Below, one piece after another: positions 12,501 to 25,064 of a stretch of DNA of 64,000 bases. The translations under genes and the position numbers were made by a program. The stretch spans positions 18,352,001 to 18,416,000 of the forward strand of contig NC_068569.1 in the NCBI RefSeq assembly GCF_025698545.1, written 5' to 3'. Position 1 is the first letter of the stretch. Each line of letters begins with the position of its first letter. The notes under the pieces are model-generated. The model searched no databases and was not told where the DNA came from. It was given only the letters and a program-made list of their open reading frames with translations. Origin of the DNA: Gossypium raimondii. Its lineage: Eukaryota; Streptophyta; Magnoliopsida; Malvales; Malvaceae.

Positions 12501-14800
12501 AGACTGCGTGTTGATACTTGGGAGATTTTTAAAATTTTAGTAGCATAGAATTCATTAATTTAAAATAGCAGAAAATTTAATTATATTTTTTGGGTAAATA
12601 TTTTAAAAAAATCAACCTTGAAATTTGATAAAAACAATTATAAAGAGAAATAATGATATGTAAAATTCCATCTCTACCAAGGCTTTCAAAATTCAAAAAA
12701 AAATTACTTATGTAAAAATAATGGAGATTTTTAAATTTTGTAAAGAATTCTTTAAAAGAATTTAAATCATTTAATTCTTTTTTTCAAATTCCACCTAAAA
12801 GATATTTTTCAAAAAATTAATGATTTTATTTCATTTAATATAACATAAAATAAAATAACTTAAGATTTAGAGTTTAGACTATCATTCTGATTTAATTCTA
12901 ATATATATAGTTTCAATTTTATGGCCAATTATTTACTTCTTTAGAGAGCACTTATGAGGGGATTAATCATTGCTACTAGTGATGGATACATTGGTTTCAA
13001 CCAATTTATAAATCTAATGTATTATTTATTTTTAATATCATTATACTTTTTGTAATTAAAATTTTAACTCAAGAAATTTCAATAGTCTAATTTTAAAAAA
13101 AAAATTGTTTATCCAAACCTCCTTGGATATCATTTAGAAATAATTGTTTTATAAAATCTTATATTCTCAATAGAAGTGCATGATTCTTTGGATTTCAAAT
13201 ATTCCCACGAGGCCATAGTGTTACGATTCCAAAATATATAAAGTAATTTTAACACCACATTTTTCCTTAGTAATCTTACATTCTAGTTGAAATCTTAAAG
13301 TCTGGACAACTTTTATTGTTTTAAAAATTTTGTATACATTTTTAAATTGAATAAAATATAACTAGAACCCGTGACATCCATTTTGAGGGTAATAAAATAT
13401 ATATTTTGCAAAAATAAAATAATCAAGGGCAGTGTTAGTGGGGTTGGTAGGGGAGTCGACCCCCTTAAAATGAAAATTTAAATTAATATATGGTATCCCA
13501 AAATGATATAATTTTGATTTAATCATTCAAAAGTTGAAAATATATAACCTATTAAAATGATAAATTTACATTGAAAATATGTAATTTAAGTTAATTATTG
13601 TCTTTAAAAAAGTGAAAAGTTATAATTACTTACTAACTTAAATTGCAATCAATTGAACCAAATATGATAATATGTAAAGTAAGCTTACTAAAGGTAATAT
13701 TACAACACTTACAGATATTTACAAAATAAATAATAATTATTTTAAGACTAAACAGTTAAAATTCTAAACATTTTTAAAACTTCAATACTTTAAAATTCAT
13801 CAGTTTAAAATACTAGAATTGTAATTACATTGTTTTGGTTGAAAATGAAAAAAAAAAAACGAAGAAGAAAAACTCATTGAAATTTGATAAAAATAATTAT
13901 AAAGAGTGTTAGGCACAGTTACGTTGTGTAGATGGCAGATGGCACACTGGCTGCAATTTATTTTACATTTGCCACATGGTGTAACTTGTCATATTTGGTG
14001 AGTAAAACCTTTGACATTTTTATGCACATATTTGGAGGATTTTTAACGGTACTTTACTAAGTTAAGTGGTAAACAAAAGCAAAGGTTTTATGAAGATTTT
14101 TAATTTGATTCAAGTTTCTTTATCCGAAGGTATTTGATTTCCTAATAAGATTATCTTTAGAAGATCTCTGCTATTTTTATTCCTTATTTAAGACTTTAAC
14201 GATGTAAATTTGATGAGATAGAGATTCACGTTGATAGTAGTTTCGTAACCCAATATACGTCTATTTAAAAGATGACTTGTTATAGTTCTTATGTAGAGTT
14301 TCAGAGCACTTTTATCTTGTTTGTGCGGAGAGTTTAGTTTTAGTGTAAATTGTTACAAACAGTCTGTAACTAAACTTTTAAAGGAAAAGTCTTAGTAGGG
14401 AGAGTAATTTAATTTATGTATAGGAGTGAGATTGTAACTCAATGAATTATTTGAACTTAAATCATGTGTTGTACAAGTAAATTTATAGCGAATTACTTTT
14501 TGGATTTTGCCTCGCAAACATAGATAATTTTCAAACTGCGTAACTAAAGCTTGTATGAACATCTCATGTTTTTACTTTCTTATTCAGTAATAGGTGAGCT
14601 AAAAATTGTGCATATAAAAGACAAAATCAACCAACTTTCAAAGAGAAATAAAAAAAATGCAATATCAATGTTATTAGATTTGTACAAATGAAATAGGTAT
14701 CTAATATCATTAAAAACAAAATTTATATTTTAAAATGAATTTTGTAATTAAAATTGAAAAAGCATAATGATCACATAAAAATGCTAATAGCCTACTAAAG
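9545..14800. other. Intergenic, AT-rich, no gene seen
   Basis: Long AT-rich stretch with homopolymer runs, including a C-rich tract near 11868-11882. No open frame has domain content or plausible splice structure. Old, unrecognisable transposon sequence is likely. Confidence 0.5.
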
Positions 14801-14814
14801 ATGGCTTAAAGTAC

Positions 14815-15330
14815 AAATTTGTCATAAGATATTTGTCATTATATTTTAAAAATATAAATAAATTTGTCATTCAACTCTTATGTAATTTAATTTGATTTTA
14901 CTATTAACCTTGGACTTTTATTAAGTTTTGCAACCAATTTTGATTTTTTTATTAAATTTTACCTCTATTTGAAAACATAATTTAATTAAAAATCATTTCA
15001 AATATTTTATTTTAATAATTAACAATAGTTTAACTTATAAATATTAAAAACTAAACCAGAACTTCTATTTAATGAAATTAAAACTTGAAAAATAAAATAC
15101 ATATATCATAAAAGAAAAGAAAAGGTTATTTTTTATAAAATAACCATTTTATTTACTTTTAATATTATATTAATTAACTTGTTATTGCTAAATATTAAAT
15201 TAAAATATAAAAATATTTCTTATTAAATTTATCTTCAAATTATTTTAAATTAAAATTTAATAGCAAAATTCAATTAAAATTTTATTTTAGTTGCAAAACT
15301 CAATCAAATAAAAGTAAAACAACAATGTCA
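14815..15330. repeat. Candidate inverted-repeat element
   Basis: The left arm near 14915-14965 (AAGTTTTGCAACCAATTTTG and following) is the approximate reverse complement of the right arm near 15240-15320 (containing AGTTGCAAAACTCAATC). Size and composition suit a MITE. Ends are not well defined. Confidence 0.4.
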
Positions 15331-16062
15331 CGCCCCAAAATATAAGGGGTTAATTGAAATAATTAACCGAGAAAATTACCTAGGCTTAATGGTTAAGTAG
15401 TTAGTGCACTCCTTAAACATCATAAATAATAACAATTCCGGGACCCGTTCGTCAAAGATTTCTATTATTAGTTTCACTTTTTCCAATTTTTCAGAATCTT
15501 TTATTTTTTATTTACTTATTCTATTATAAGTAATAAGGATAATATAATAAGTATAAAATAAGTCAAAATAAGTATAATATACTAAGCAATGGACAACCAA
15601 AAAAAGAGAAGGAATCCTTACTATTTATCTTTATAAAATAGAATCAAGGCGATAAACTTATAAAATAATTTCAAACATTGATGAAATACTAAAATAAATT
15701 GAGTAAGGTTAGACTAATCTAGAAAAGGTTTGATTGATATCTGGTCGACAAAAAAAGAAAGAAATATTAAATATATATTATATTGTCTCATCTAATTGAG
15801 TGATTCCTTTTTTTCTTCTAACATTGCCGAAGAGTAGATGCTATGAATCAATTAATTGAACTTGAGTTTTTTTTTTTTAAATCATCAAAAAAAGTGATCT
15901 ATTTGTTGTCATTTATACGACCAGAATATTATGATCATGATCATTAAGAATTCAACAAGACCCTTCCTTTCGAATCATACAAAGAATGAGGGGACGGGCT
16001 CCGTTGAGTTCTTACACTTTCATGCCTATAACTTAGTTCGTCCCATTATCCATTATTCCATA

Positions 16063-16185
16063 TTACAGGGACGAACCCAATCCAGAATATGAACCATAAA
16101 AGAAAATACCTATTAAACCAATCACAGGAATACAAATTACTATACCTATTAACAGAAGAGGAATCCTTCTAGTAGTATCTACCAT
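16063..16185 (-). pseudogene. psbJ: Plastid psbJ copy, open frame intact
   Basis: Photosystem II subunit J copy. The frame runs ATG to TAA at exactly 40 codons, the plastid length, and ends in the native-like [16 protein letters not shown]. Several substitutions are visible in the first half (Ala2 to Val, Gly6 to Arg, Trp to Leu). It has no promoter or transit peptide of nuclear type, so it is a nuclear relic despite the intact frame. Confidence 0.92.
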
Positions 16186-16297
16186 TCATCCCGCTTTCCT
16201 CCTCATTTCATCAAGTGGTCATGCTAAAGACATAAATAGTCATAGATAATTATGAGAATTCCTACTATTATTTAGTATTCTACTACTCTTTTTTTTC

Positions 16298-16414
16298 TTA
16301 ATTGAAAAAATAATTAGAAAATAAAACAACAAGTACAAAAATAAGCAATAACCCCTAGTAGAGAATGGTATGATTCCATTCAATATTTTGTTCATTCGGG
16401 TTTGATTGTGTCAC
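16298..16414 (-). pseudogene. psbL: Plastid psbL copy with internal stop
   Basis: Photosystem II subunit L copy, 39 codons including the stop as in plastids. It reads TQSNPNEQNIEWNHTILY and then TAG at 16355-16357, where plastid psbL has Trp. The start codon position is GTG. The remainder (GLLLIFVLVVLFSNYFFN) is preserved after the stop. Confidence 0.93.
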
Positions 16415-16440
16415 AGCTCTATAATTAATTCGAATTAGGT

Positions 16441-16560
16441 TTATTGTTGGATGAATCGCATCTTTAACATTGACCCCAAAAAAGAAACGATAGGTACAGC
16501 TAGTCCATGAACATCCAACCATCACATTGTAAATATTGGATAGGTTCAATCTATGGTCAT
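16441..16560 (-). pseudogene. psbF: Plastid psbF copy with two stops
   Basis: Cytochrome b559 beta subunit copy, 40 codons including the terminal stop as in plastids. Codon 5 and codon 13, Arg in the plastid protein, are TGA here. The haem-ligand context VHGLAVP is retained. The two stops fit C-to-T change of CGA codons. Confidence 0.93.
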
Positions 16561-16569
16561 TGGGTCCTC

Positions 16570-16700
16570 CTAAAAATATCTACTAAATTCATCGAGTTGT
16601 TCCAAAGAATCAAAACGGCCAGTTATTAAACCCACGATCAATGGGGAAGGTATAATAATACTATGACTGACCCAATGTTCAACCCACTTCTCTCCTATTT
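16570..16700 (-). pseudogene. psbE: Plastid psbE copy, internally deleted
   Basis: Cytochrome b559 alpha subunit remnant. The 3' end reads [18 protein letters not shown] and stop. It is joined to a segment like the membrane helix start ([10 protein letters not shown]), so the middle of the gene is missing. The 5' end cannot be followed beyond about 16700. Confidence 0.88.
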
Positions 16701-16824
16701 CTTTTCCTTTTATTTTCAGCAAATTAAGATAAAAACCACATTAAAACAAATATTGTTGGGAGTAAAAACCTAACAAGAGATGGGTAGCAGCTTAATGGTA
16801 AAATATTTATTCTTCCCCCTAAGA

Positions 16825-19461
16825 TGTAACACCTCTAATCCGTATCTGTCGCCGGATTAGGGTTACAAGGCATTACCGAACAAAACATAGTTCATCACAG
16901 TCATTTATTAAAAATGCAAGCACAAAGTAATTTAATCTTCTTTACAAATTTTTTTTCAAACTCAATTAATAACCAACCTCTTATTCCTACAAGTCAAATT
17001 TGTATATCAAACCATATCAACCCATAACACACGTCATATTATTTATTAGCATATAAGACAATAGCTAACATTACAACATGGCCAAATATACTTTTGATAC
17101 TACTAATTTATGCGCAATTCTCCAGAATAACAATAGCTATTTCTAAGCTCAATTGCCGAACCAAACATACCAAATTCATATGCTAAGCATCACGCCAAAA
17201 TTTCATAAACACAAACAATTCATTTCTCATTTATTCGGCTAGCAAATTAGCCTCAAAATTCATACCAATTCCACCATTCAATATTAAGCTAATTATACTA
17301 TTTCATAACCTAATACAAACATTAATATGTCACTCTATAACTATATATATAACCAACGAAACATACCTAAAACATAATCATTATTTATCATTTAAAACCG
17401 TACCTAAATAACCAACCAATCAATCATAGAACATATTCATTCTTTGCCATCATAAACCACGCCTAAATAACCAATACACAATCAATATATATATTCATCA
17501 TATAGCCTATAGGAACATACACCATGAGTAAAAAAAATACATCCATCATTTACCTCATTACTCAAGCCGAATTATATGACCATCCACACAAGATATACCA
17601 TATAACATACTTCCAAAATAAGCTAATTACATGGCCGGTTTATACATCATATTTAACATTACTTTCAAGCCATTTCGCATGGTCATATATATACCATTCA
17701 AAACAAAGCATATCGAAAATAGCTTATACATCATTTACAAGTCAACTCACATGGCTAATTTCATATCTCAAAACATATCCTATTGACACTAGCCTATACA
17801 TGTCATATACCATATATACACAACTCAAAAGTACCAAGTAGATGGTTGGATAGTGTGAGGTAGTCTCTGACTATTTCCGAATTCGAGCTAGCCTTGAATT
17901 CACGATAAAACACAGGAAAAACAAACAATGTAAGCTACAAAGCTTAGTAAGTTCGTAATAAATATACTCAACAATTCATAAATCACAAATCATCGATTTG
18001 AACAAATTAATGTATAATTCATGATAATATCAAACCTTCCATAAGCTTATTTATATACTTATATGCAAAGTTTTAACCTTTTCTATTTGAACTTCATACT
18101 TACATGTACATACCTGTACGAATTCATAACGAAATCATACCTTCTCATAACACTATCGAATACTCAATGTTTTGCACACTAAATGCCATTGCATAGCCGA
18201 AGCTATTATAATCCCGCACACTAAGTGCCTTACATAGCCGAAGCTATCTCAGTCTCACACACTAAGTGCCATATATAGCTGAAGCTATCTCCAATCGCAC
18301 ACTAAGTGCCATAAATAGCCGAAGCTATCTCGAATCACACACTGAGTGCTAAACATAGTCGATTAATCGTCAAACATGACTGTATTCTCGTGTATACAAT
18401 TTATGAAATATCAATGCATTAAAAGCATAATTGTAACAATGTTATTCACATACGAACTTACCTGGAATGCTAAAACGACGAATCGAGTCGTTTAGTCGAT
18501 AACTTTAGTTTTCCCCCGATCTAGGTCCAAATTTCACTTTTCTTGATCTATATAACATCAAATTCAGCTTATTCAATCACTACTGTATTTAATTTAATCC
18601 AAAAACACACATTTGTGCATGTTTACACTTTTACCCCCAAACTTTCACATGTTTACAATTTAGTCCCTATTTCACAAATACACAAAATTCATGCAATTTA
18701 ATACCTTCCTAAGATAGCCAAATTTTCCTAGTGCACATATCAACCCATATTTATCATTTATTCACACATTTAACCACACATTTTCACATTTTCACAAATA
18801 AATCCCTATTTGACATTTTTATCAAAAATCACTTGACAAAATATGATAATCTATCAACAAATATCCATTTTTCATCATCAAACATTTAAAAGCTTAAACA
18901 TTCATCAATGGCACTTCACAAAAACATTGACAACTTCAAAAATTAAGGCATGGGCTAGCTAGAATACAAAACAACAATCTCAAAAACGTAAAAATAATAA
19001 AAAAATCGAGCTCAAAACACTTACCAATTAAGCTCCCAATTGACGAAACCCTAAAATGAACTAAATGTTCTCTTCTTCAACCATATTCGGCCAAAGAAAG
19101 ATGAAATGAAGCTTAGCAAATTACTTAATTAACCTTAATGAAATAACATTAAATATATATAATGGTTGTCCATAAATGTCCACTTACACAATCAATAGTC
19201 TAATATCATCATAAGGACGTTTGGTTTAATAAATCATAGCAATTAAACACATTTAACATATAGAATGTGACTTTTGCATTTTACGCGATGAAGTCTTTTT
19301 TCTCAAATTGAGCTATTGAACGATAAAATTAAATCACGAAACTTTCGCACATATATAATCACAAGCTGTAAACACCAAAAATAATATTAAAATAATTTTC
19401 CAACCTCAGATTTGTGGTTCCAAAACCACTATTCTGATTTAGCTAAAACCGGGCTGTTCCA
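16825..19461 (-). mobile_element. Solo LTR of a Gypsy retrotransposon, antisense
   Basis: Begins TGTAACACCTC and ends GGGCTGTTCCA on the plus strand, flanked by a perfect 5-base target duplication TAAGA (16820-16824 and 19462-19466). Reverse-complemented it starts TGGAACAGCCCGG, like the sense start of cotton Tekay/Del-type LTRs as I recall them. It has no internal gag-pol, so the element is a recombined solo LTR of 2637 bases. Short open frames inside it, such as at 17524-17841, are LTR sequence. Confidence 0.9.
18165..18365 (-). repeat. About 44-base tandem repeats inside the LTR
   Basis: Five degenerate copies share the words CACACTAAGTGCC and ATAGCCGAAGCTAT. They lie in the middle of the solo LTR. 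Confidence 0.85.
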
Positions 19462-21212
19462 TAAGAAAACTAAGTTTGAGCCACCCCACTCTTAAGTCCC
19501 TTTTATTTTTTCGGTAGACTATGGGAAATTACCAAATATCCCCTTAGAGTTTGACAACCTTAGGTATTTAATCATTCTTTTCCTAATCACCATAGGACTT
19601 TGTTTTCTTTTCCAATTCAATTAGAATTTCCCGTCATCTCTCTTTATCTTCTTATTTTTGCTTTCTCCCTTTTTTTTTCATCAAGTTTTCAACCCATTGC
19701 TGAGAATTATTTTTGTTTCCACGAATTAAATCAGTATTGTTTAATTACTCTTCCATCAATTCTGATAATTGGCAGCAATCACATTCTGATCATTGCCAAT
19801 AAATGATAAGTACATCTCGTTTCAGAGTTTAAATTCTGAGCTTCTGTAATTTTTCTATCCAGCACTAACTCTACATTCGATTAATCAACCTTTATCAGTT
19901 CTTGTCACATCACTCGAAAATCATGATTAATCTTGTAACCAACCATTAATTCCCGTGTAAATATCATTTGAATGACCCGTTTTAGGTGCATCGGATCACA
20001 TTTGATCGTGAGGGATGTCGTTCGAGCTTTCGATGAAAGGTATGTGTTCTTTTACAAGTGAATCGGGGCAAATCGTACTTAGGATTAGGACCACACAGGT
20101 GGACAATGCGACCTCTCACACGACCTGCCTGCCACACAGTCGTGTCACTGTTGTAGGTTAAATATTGCAAATGCCACACGACTATAATTTGTTACATGGC
20201 CTGACCACACAACCGTGTAGCCCTTCCACACGGCTTCAACTCTCTCACACGGTCGTGTAACCCCTATTTTTCATATTTTACAGTTTTCCCATAATTTTAT
20301 AATTTATTCAGTTTAGTCCTTAGTGTAACACCCCCTAACCCCAAACCGTCGTCGGAACAGGGTTACGAGGCATTATCGGACATATCAAACAATTTACAAA
20401 TAATTCTTAAATAAATAACGAACATATATAAAAGAATCACAAATTTGTATAAATTTATGCTAATTGGCTTCTTTTTTTATTTTAAAAAAAATTTCGACAG
20501 TATTTTTGCTTATTTTTACTTAAAACCCCTTGCAAACTTAAAACCAAAAACAACCCAATACCAATAATTCAATCAATAATTTTATACTTTAAAACGCTAT
20601 TAATCATACTTAATAAATTGATTCACTATTTTATTTATCATTCAAAAGATTATAACTATTTACTCACAACCAAGATCATTTAGTATATATATATCTATAT
20701 ATATACAACTCGTGTTCAATCACCTAGTACATGCCACTTAAACAAAAGGAAGAAATACATCACCAAAATTTTCTTGATGGAGTCGGGATCTTTCTGGATG
20801 CTGAACTGGACCTTGAACCCTAATGACCTACGCACGGAAACAACCGTACGCTGAGTATTTCATACTCAGTGGTATTACTATAATTTAAATTATTTAAGTA
20901 AAATAACAAATAAACATGTCAAATTATACAATAATTAATTCATAAATAAACTACTTTATTCTTAACTTTCATTTCTCAACAACAACAACTCAAATTGGCT
21001 ATTCATCAATTTAATATCATATAACATTTCATTTGAACATAAATCTCTTCATGAATCTTTGATTCATTCTTTTCATTCTCATTTCTCAATTTCAATTCAC
21101 TTCTCATTTCATGAATAAAGTCGATCATTTTCATTTGATTTTTGCTATTCCATTTTTTTGTCCCTATTAACAAGACTTGGACTTTGGCGGATACACGGAT
21201 CCAACCAAACAC

Positions 21213-21380
21213 ACCAGAATGGCACCCAGTGCCTCATCGGATAGTTCGAAGCAAAGTTGACACCCAGTGTCTCATCGGCCAAGCCGAAGTAAGTTGGTAC
21301 CCAGTACCTCATCGAATCTATCCGAAGAAATATAGTGACACCCAGTGTCTCATCGACTCGATGTCGAAGTATCCCTGAAC
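21213..21380 (-). repeat. About 45-base tandem repeats inside the second LTR
   Basis: Four copies share CACCCAGTGTCTCATCG followed by a CCGAAG word. Position within the LTR resembles the array at 18165-18365, but the repeat sequence differs. Confidence 0.85.
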
Positions 21381-22291
21381 TCTTCCAATCAAATGGCATG
21401 CCAACTATATCCGACTCAGCCCGACTAGTTAATAGGGTATTCGAATCATTTTTCTATTTCAAATTCACTTTCGATTCAATCACAATTCAATTCAATTCAA
21501 TTTCACTTTCCACTTTTTAATCAATACACAGTTCAAATAATTTCACTTCCATTCAATTCATTTCATTCACTTTTATTCAATGCAATATTTTAATACTCAC
21601 CTCAATTTCACTTACCAAGTACTTTAATTGAAATTTAACAATTGAAAATAAATAAATTCAAATTATAGTAATACAAACCGTAAATCTCCCGTTTTAGTCC
21701 TCGATAGCTTTCTCCTTTCCTTTTGATACCGATGCCTTGGGTTTTTTGTTAGCTACGAAAATAATAATAATTTACATTATTAATTACAGCACTAATTATG
21801 ATAAATAATTGAATTTCTATTCAATTTCTTCTTTATTCTCAATTTGATCCTAATTAAGTTCACTTACATTCCTAATTCAATTCACACTCTATTTCTATTC
21901 AAATTTCATCCAAACTCAAATTTAACTATTAAAATTTCAGCATATTTTCCTAATTTCGAATTTCTCTCAATTTAGTCCCTAAAACATAAAACTTATAGTT
22001 TCTTTTACAATTTAATCCTTTTATCAATTCTAACTTGAAATTTATTCAATTAAATCCCTAATTCAACAATTTATTTAACATGAGCCATGCTTAAAACCTA
22101 TAAACTTCCAAAACCTCAACTTATTTTCAACAAAACTTTGTTTTAAAACTTCTAAAACATCAAAATTAAATAAAAAGGACTTAATTGACTTACCAATCAA
22201 AGCTTTAAACCTTAAACCTTTAGTTTTCCCTTTTTCTTTTCTTTCTTTCTTTTTCCTACCCCTGTTTCGAATGGTCTCTGTTTCTTCTTAC

Positions 22292-22760
22292 TAGAGGTGC
22301 TCATGAGCCGGGCGGCCCGGCCCGACCCGACGGCCCGCCCGAAATATGGGAGGGTTTGGGTAAAAATATAGGCCCAAAATATGGGCTTGGGCAAAAAACG
22401 AGCCGGGCCTCGGGCACCACTTTTTCGGCCCGGGCCCGGCCCGATATAATAAATATATTTATTTTTTTAATTTTAAAATATTTTTACATACTTTTTAATT
22501 TTTTAATTTTAAAATATTTTTAATTTTTTAATTTTAAAATATTTTTAAAATACTTTTTAATTTTTTATTTTAAAATATTTTTAAAATATTTTTTAATTTT
22601 AAAATTTTAAAATAAAATGGGCGGGCCGGGCCCGGGCTTATGATTTTTCCCGGGCCGGGCTTGGGCAAAATCTTAGACCCATATTTCGGGTCGGGCCGGG
22701 CCCGGGCCAAAATTTTTTATGGGCCCGGCCCGAACCCGGCCCGGCCCATGAGCACCTCTA
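22292..22760. mobile_element. hAT-type MITE with GC-rich arms
   Basis: Terminal inverted repeats of about 22 bases start TAGAGGTGCTCATG. They are flanked by a perfect 8-base target duplication CTTCTTAC (22284-22291 and 22761-22768), the hallmark of hAT elements. The arms are packed with GGGCCCGGCCC-type words, while the core (about 22450-22615) is an AT-only repeat of TTTTAATTTTAAAATA. There is no transposase. Confidence 0.92.
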
Positions 22761-23026
22761 CTTCTTACTATCTTTTGTTCTTTATTTCTTTTATAATTCA
22801 TTTACTTTATTTTATTTGTTAGCTTAATTTATTTTATTATTATTTTATTCTAAATATCTATTAAATATTTAATCATATATTCACATTTGTACACCATCAT
22901 TACCATACAATTGTCACTACTTAATTTGTCTATCAAATAAAAATCTCATAATATAATTATTTAATTAATAATTACCTTTTACTAAATTTTCAAGTAAATA
23001 AATAAATATAATACACTTGTATATTC

Positions 23027-23061
<35 letters not shown>

Positions 23062-23062
23062 T
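23027..23062. repeat. (TTA)12 microsatellite
   Basis: Uninterrupted trinucleotide run inside the second solo LTR. Confidence 0.95.
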
Positions 23063-23839
23063 ACCTTACACTTGGCAAAATCATAAATTGTTATTGATCA
23101 AAATTTTATACTAATTATTTAATTATTAAATATATTTTAATTTAATAATAATAAATATCTTATGCTTAATTAATAAGCAATTTAAATCTATAAACTACAA
23201 TTGTATATATATTTTAATTACACATGTATTATTTTATCACCATACAATTGTCTTTTTTTTCTTTTCTCATTTATTTCTTAATATAATATTTATAATATAA
23301 TTAATTTAATAATATACTTTATAATTAATTTTTATATATTTTTAAATTAAATCATTATAAAAATCTAAGACGCCTCAATTAGGACAAATGGCATAATTGC
23401 TATTTTGGTCCTTTATTTTTTCTTTTAATCTATAATTTAACTTTTACCCCTTATTCAATTTAGTCCTTTCTACTAACTACTCTTAATTTGGCTAAATCCA
23501 CCTATCTAAAACCTAATTAAACACACAATTAGTCTCGTAAATATTTCTAGTAATTATTTTCGAACTCAATTTACTAAGACGGAGGCCCGATATTATACTT
23601 TTCCGATGCCCGTGAATTTTGGGTCATTACACCTAGATAGTCCTTGAACTATTTTTAGAGCTTTATTTCTTTCAATTGAATCTATGGGAATATGAATATT
23701 GGAATGCATTTTTTTGACCGAATTATTATTGTATATGCATGTTATGTGTATAATATATGCCTATTACATTTGTACTACTGAATGTATGTTCTGCATGTCA
23801 CATGATACTGTTAATCCAAACACATGACAAGCATGTCTT

Positions 23840-24260
23840 TTGCTAGTGTATTGATTTGTTATCAGCATATTAAATGTCACCGTATTGATCCATTATAAGC
23901 ATATTATTTGCTACCGTATTGAACTGTTATGAGCATATAAATTTCTATCATATTGATCTGTAATAAGCATGTCATATTACATTGTATCGGGGGGACGATT
24001 TGTACGGAGTATGACCAATAGTTTATCTACAAATTTGCAGTGCAAACCAAAACCATCGACAGTCTATCTGCAAACTTGCTGTGCACCCATAGTTATTAAT
24101 AGTGTTTATCCTATTAAATGGAAATATGTTGTGCATCCACAACCCATTGGTTGCTATTACCTACAAACATGTTGTGCATCCGTAGCAAGTGGCAGATTTT
24201 ATCTACATTGTTTTGTTGTGTACCCACAGCCTAATGGTAGCTTTCATCTACAAACCATTG
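23840..24260 (+). repeat. Two tandem arrays in the interrupted LTR
   Basis: At 23840-23975 about four copies of 36 bases share GTATTGA and TAAGCATAT words. At 24020-24260 about five copies of roughly 50 bases share CTACAAAC and GTTGTGCATCC words. The open frame at 23969-24268 is a translation of this array. Confidence 0.8.
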
Positions 24261-25064
24261 GTGGTTAAACCACAACCTGATGTATAAGGTTGTTGGAGTT
24301 CAGGGGGAACTCCCATTGTGGTGGTAGTGGAGTTGGGTAGGACCTTTATTTTGATACATTGAAATTGCATTGCCATTCGCACATGCATACACAGACTGTA
24401 AACTCTGCATTGATAATTGACGGTGCTCTTTCTATGCTATGATATTTAGTATGTTTATTGACTGTTTGCACTGAGTTTCTTATGATGGAACTCACATTGA
24501 GCTTCATAACTCACTCCCCCTTTATTTTCATCTCTGCAGATAACCCACCAAGTTAGGACGCAGACATGACATACAAAAGGCTCGGAAACATTTTATTTAT
24601 ATGAAAGTATTATTAGGCTTAGTTTTTAAAATTCTTGATATTTCAGAACTGAACTATTTTATGTGGCATGAAACTCATGTTTAGGGTTTATTTAGCATGC
24701 ATCATTTTTAATTTGAATTTAGGATAAGGAACATGGAATTAGATTTGGTTATACATTAAATAACTTTGTTTTAATTTAATTAAAACAGAAATGAGTATTA
24801 CTTTTCTGCTGCTAGGTTATAAATAAATTAGGAATTAGCTAAGTTTCCAAAAGAAATCACCATTACAAGAAAAAATGTTAAACTTAATTCGTTTTTGATA
24901 ATTCGCGATCTTTTTTGAAAATAGACCAAGTTTTATTCTAAAATAATCAAATGTTTTAATATGACTATTTTAAAAACTCCGATAGCTTATTGGCCATTTC
25001 GATAGTCATTGTAATCTTCCGAATTCGGACATAATGTCTAGGCCAAATTGGGGAGGTTGCAAAC

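Larger units (their letters stand above)
15960..16700 (-). other. Chloroplast DNA insertion (psbE-psbF-psbL-psbJ)
   Basis: Read on the minus strand, this gives the plastid photosystem II gene order psbE, psbF, psbL, psbJ with native spacing, so it is one nuclear insertion of plastid DNA. Left of psbJ, sequence to about 15960 looks like plastid psbJ-petA spacer, but the boundary is not fixed. The right end falls within damaged psbE. All four genes are listed separately and should be silent in the nucleus. Confidence 0.93.
20324..23631 (-). mobile_element. Second antisense solo LTR carrying a nested MITE
   Basis: Starts TGTAACACCCC and ends GGGTCATTACA. The flanks CTTAG (20319-20323) and CCTAG (23632-23636) make a near-perfect target duplication. 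The start region with GTCGTCGGAACAGGGTTACG matches the first LTR type. Length is 3308 bases, of which 469 belong to the nested hAT MITE. No coding domain was seen. Confidence 0.85.
19467..25064 (+). mobile_element. Degenerate sense LTR, interrupted by another LTR
   Basis: Sequence left of 20324 and right of 23636 forms one LTR-like region once the inserted LTR is removed. The left part has CACACGG/CCGTGTG-type words near 20090-20260. The right part has two tandem arrays (23840-23975, 24020-24260) and ends near CTAGGCCAAATTGGGG at about 25045. Neither outer boundary nor a target duplication was fixed. Confidence 0.5.

Noticed and set aside
17524..17841. Open frame of 105 codons
   Set aside because: Lies wholly inside a solo LTR with a defined target duplication.
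18165..18365. Possible CRISPR-like repeat-spacer pattern
   Set aside because: Units are contiguous degenerate tandem repeats without unique spacers, in a plant LTR.
23969..24268. Open frame of 99 codons
   Set aside because: Direct translation of a tandem array in an LTR.
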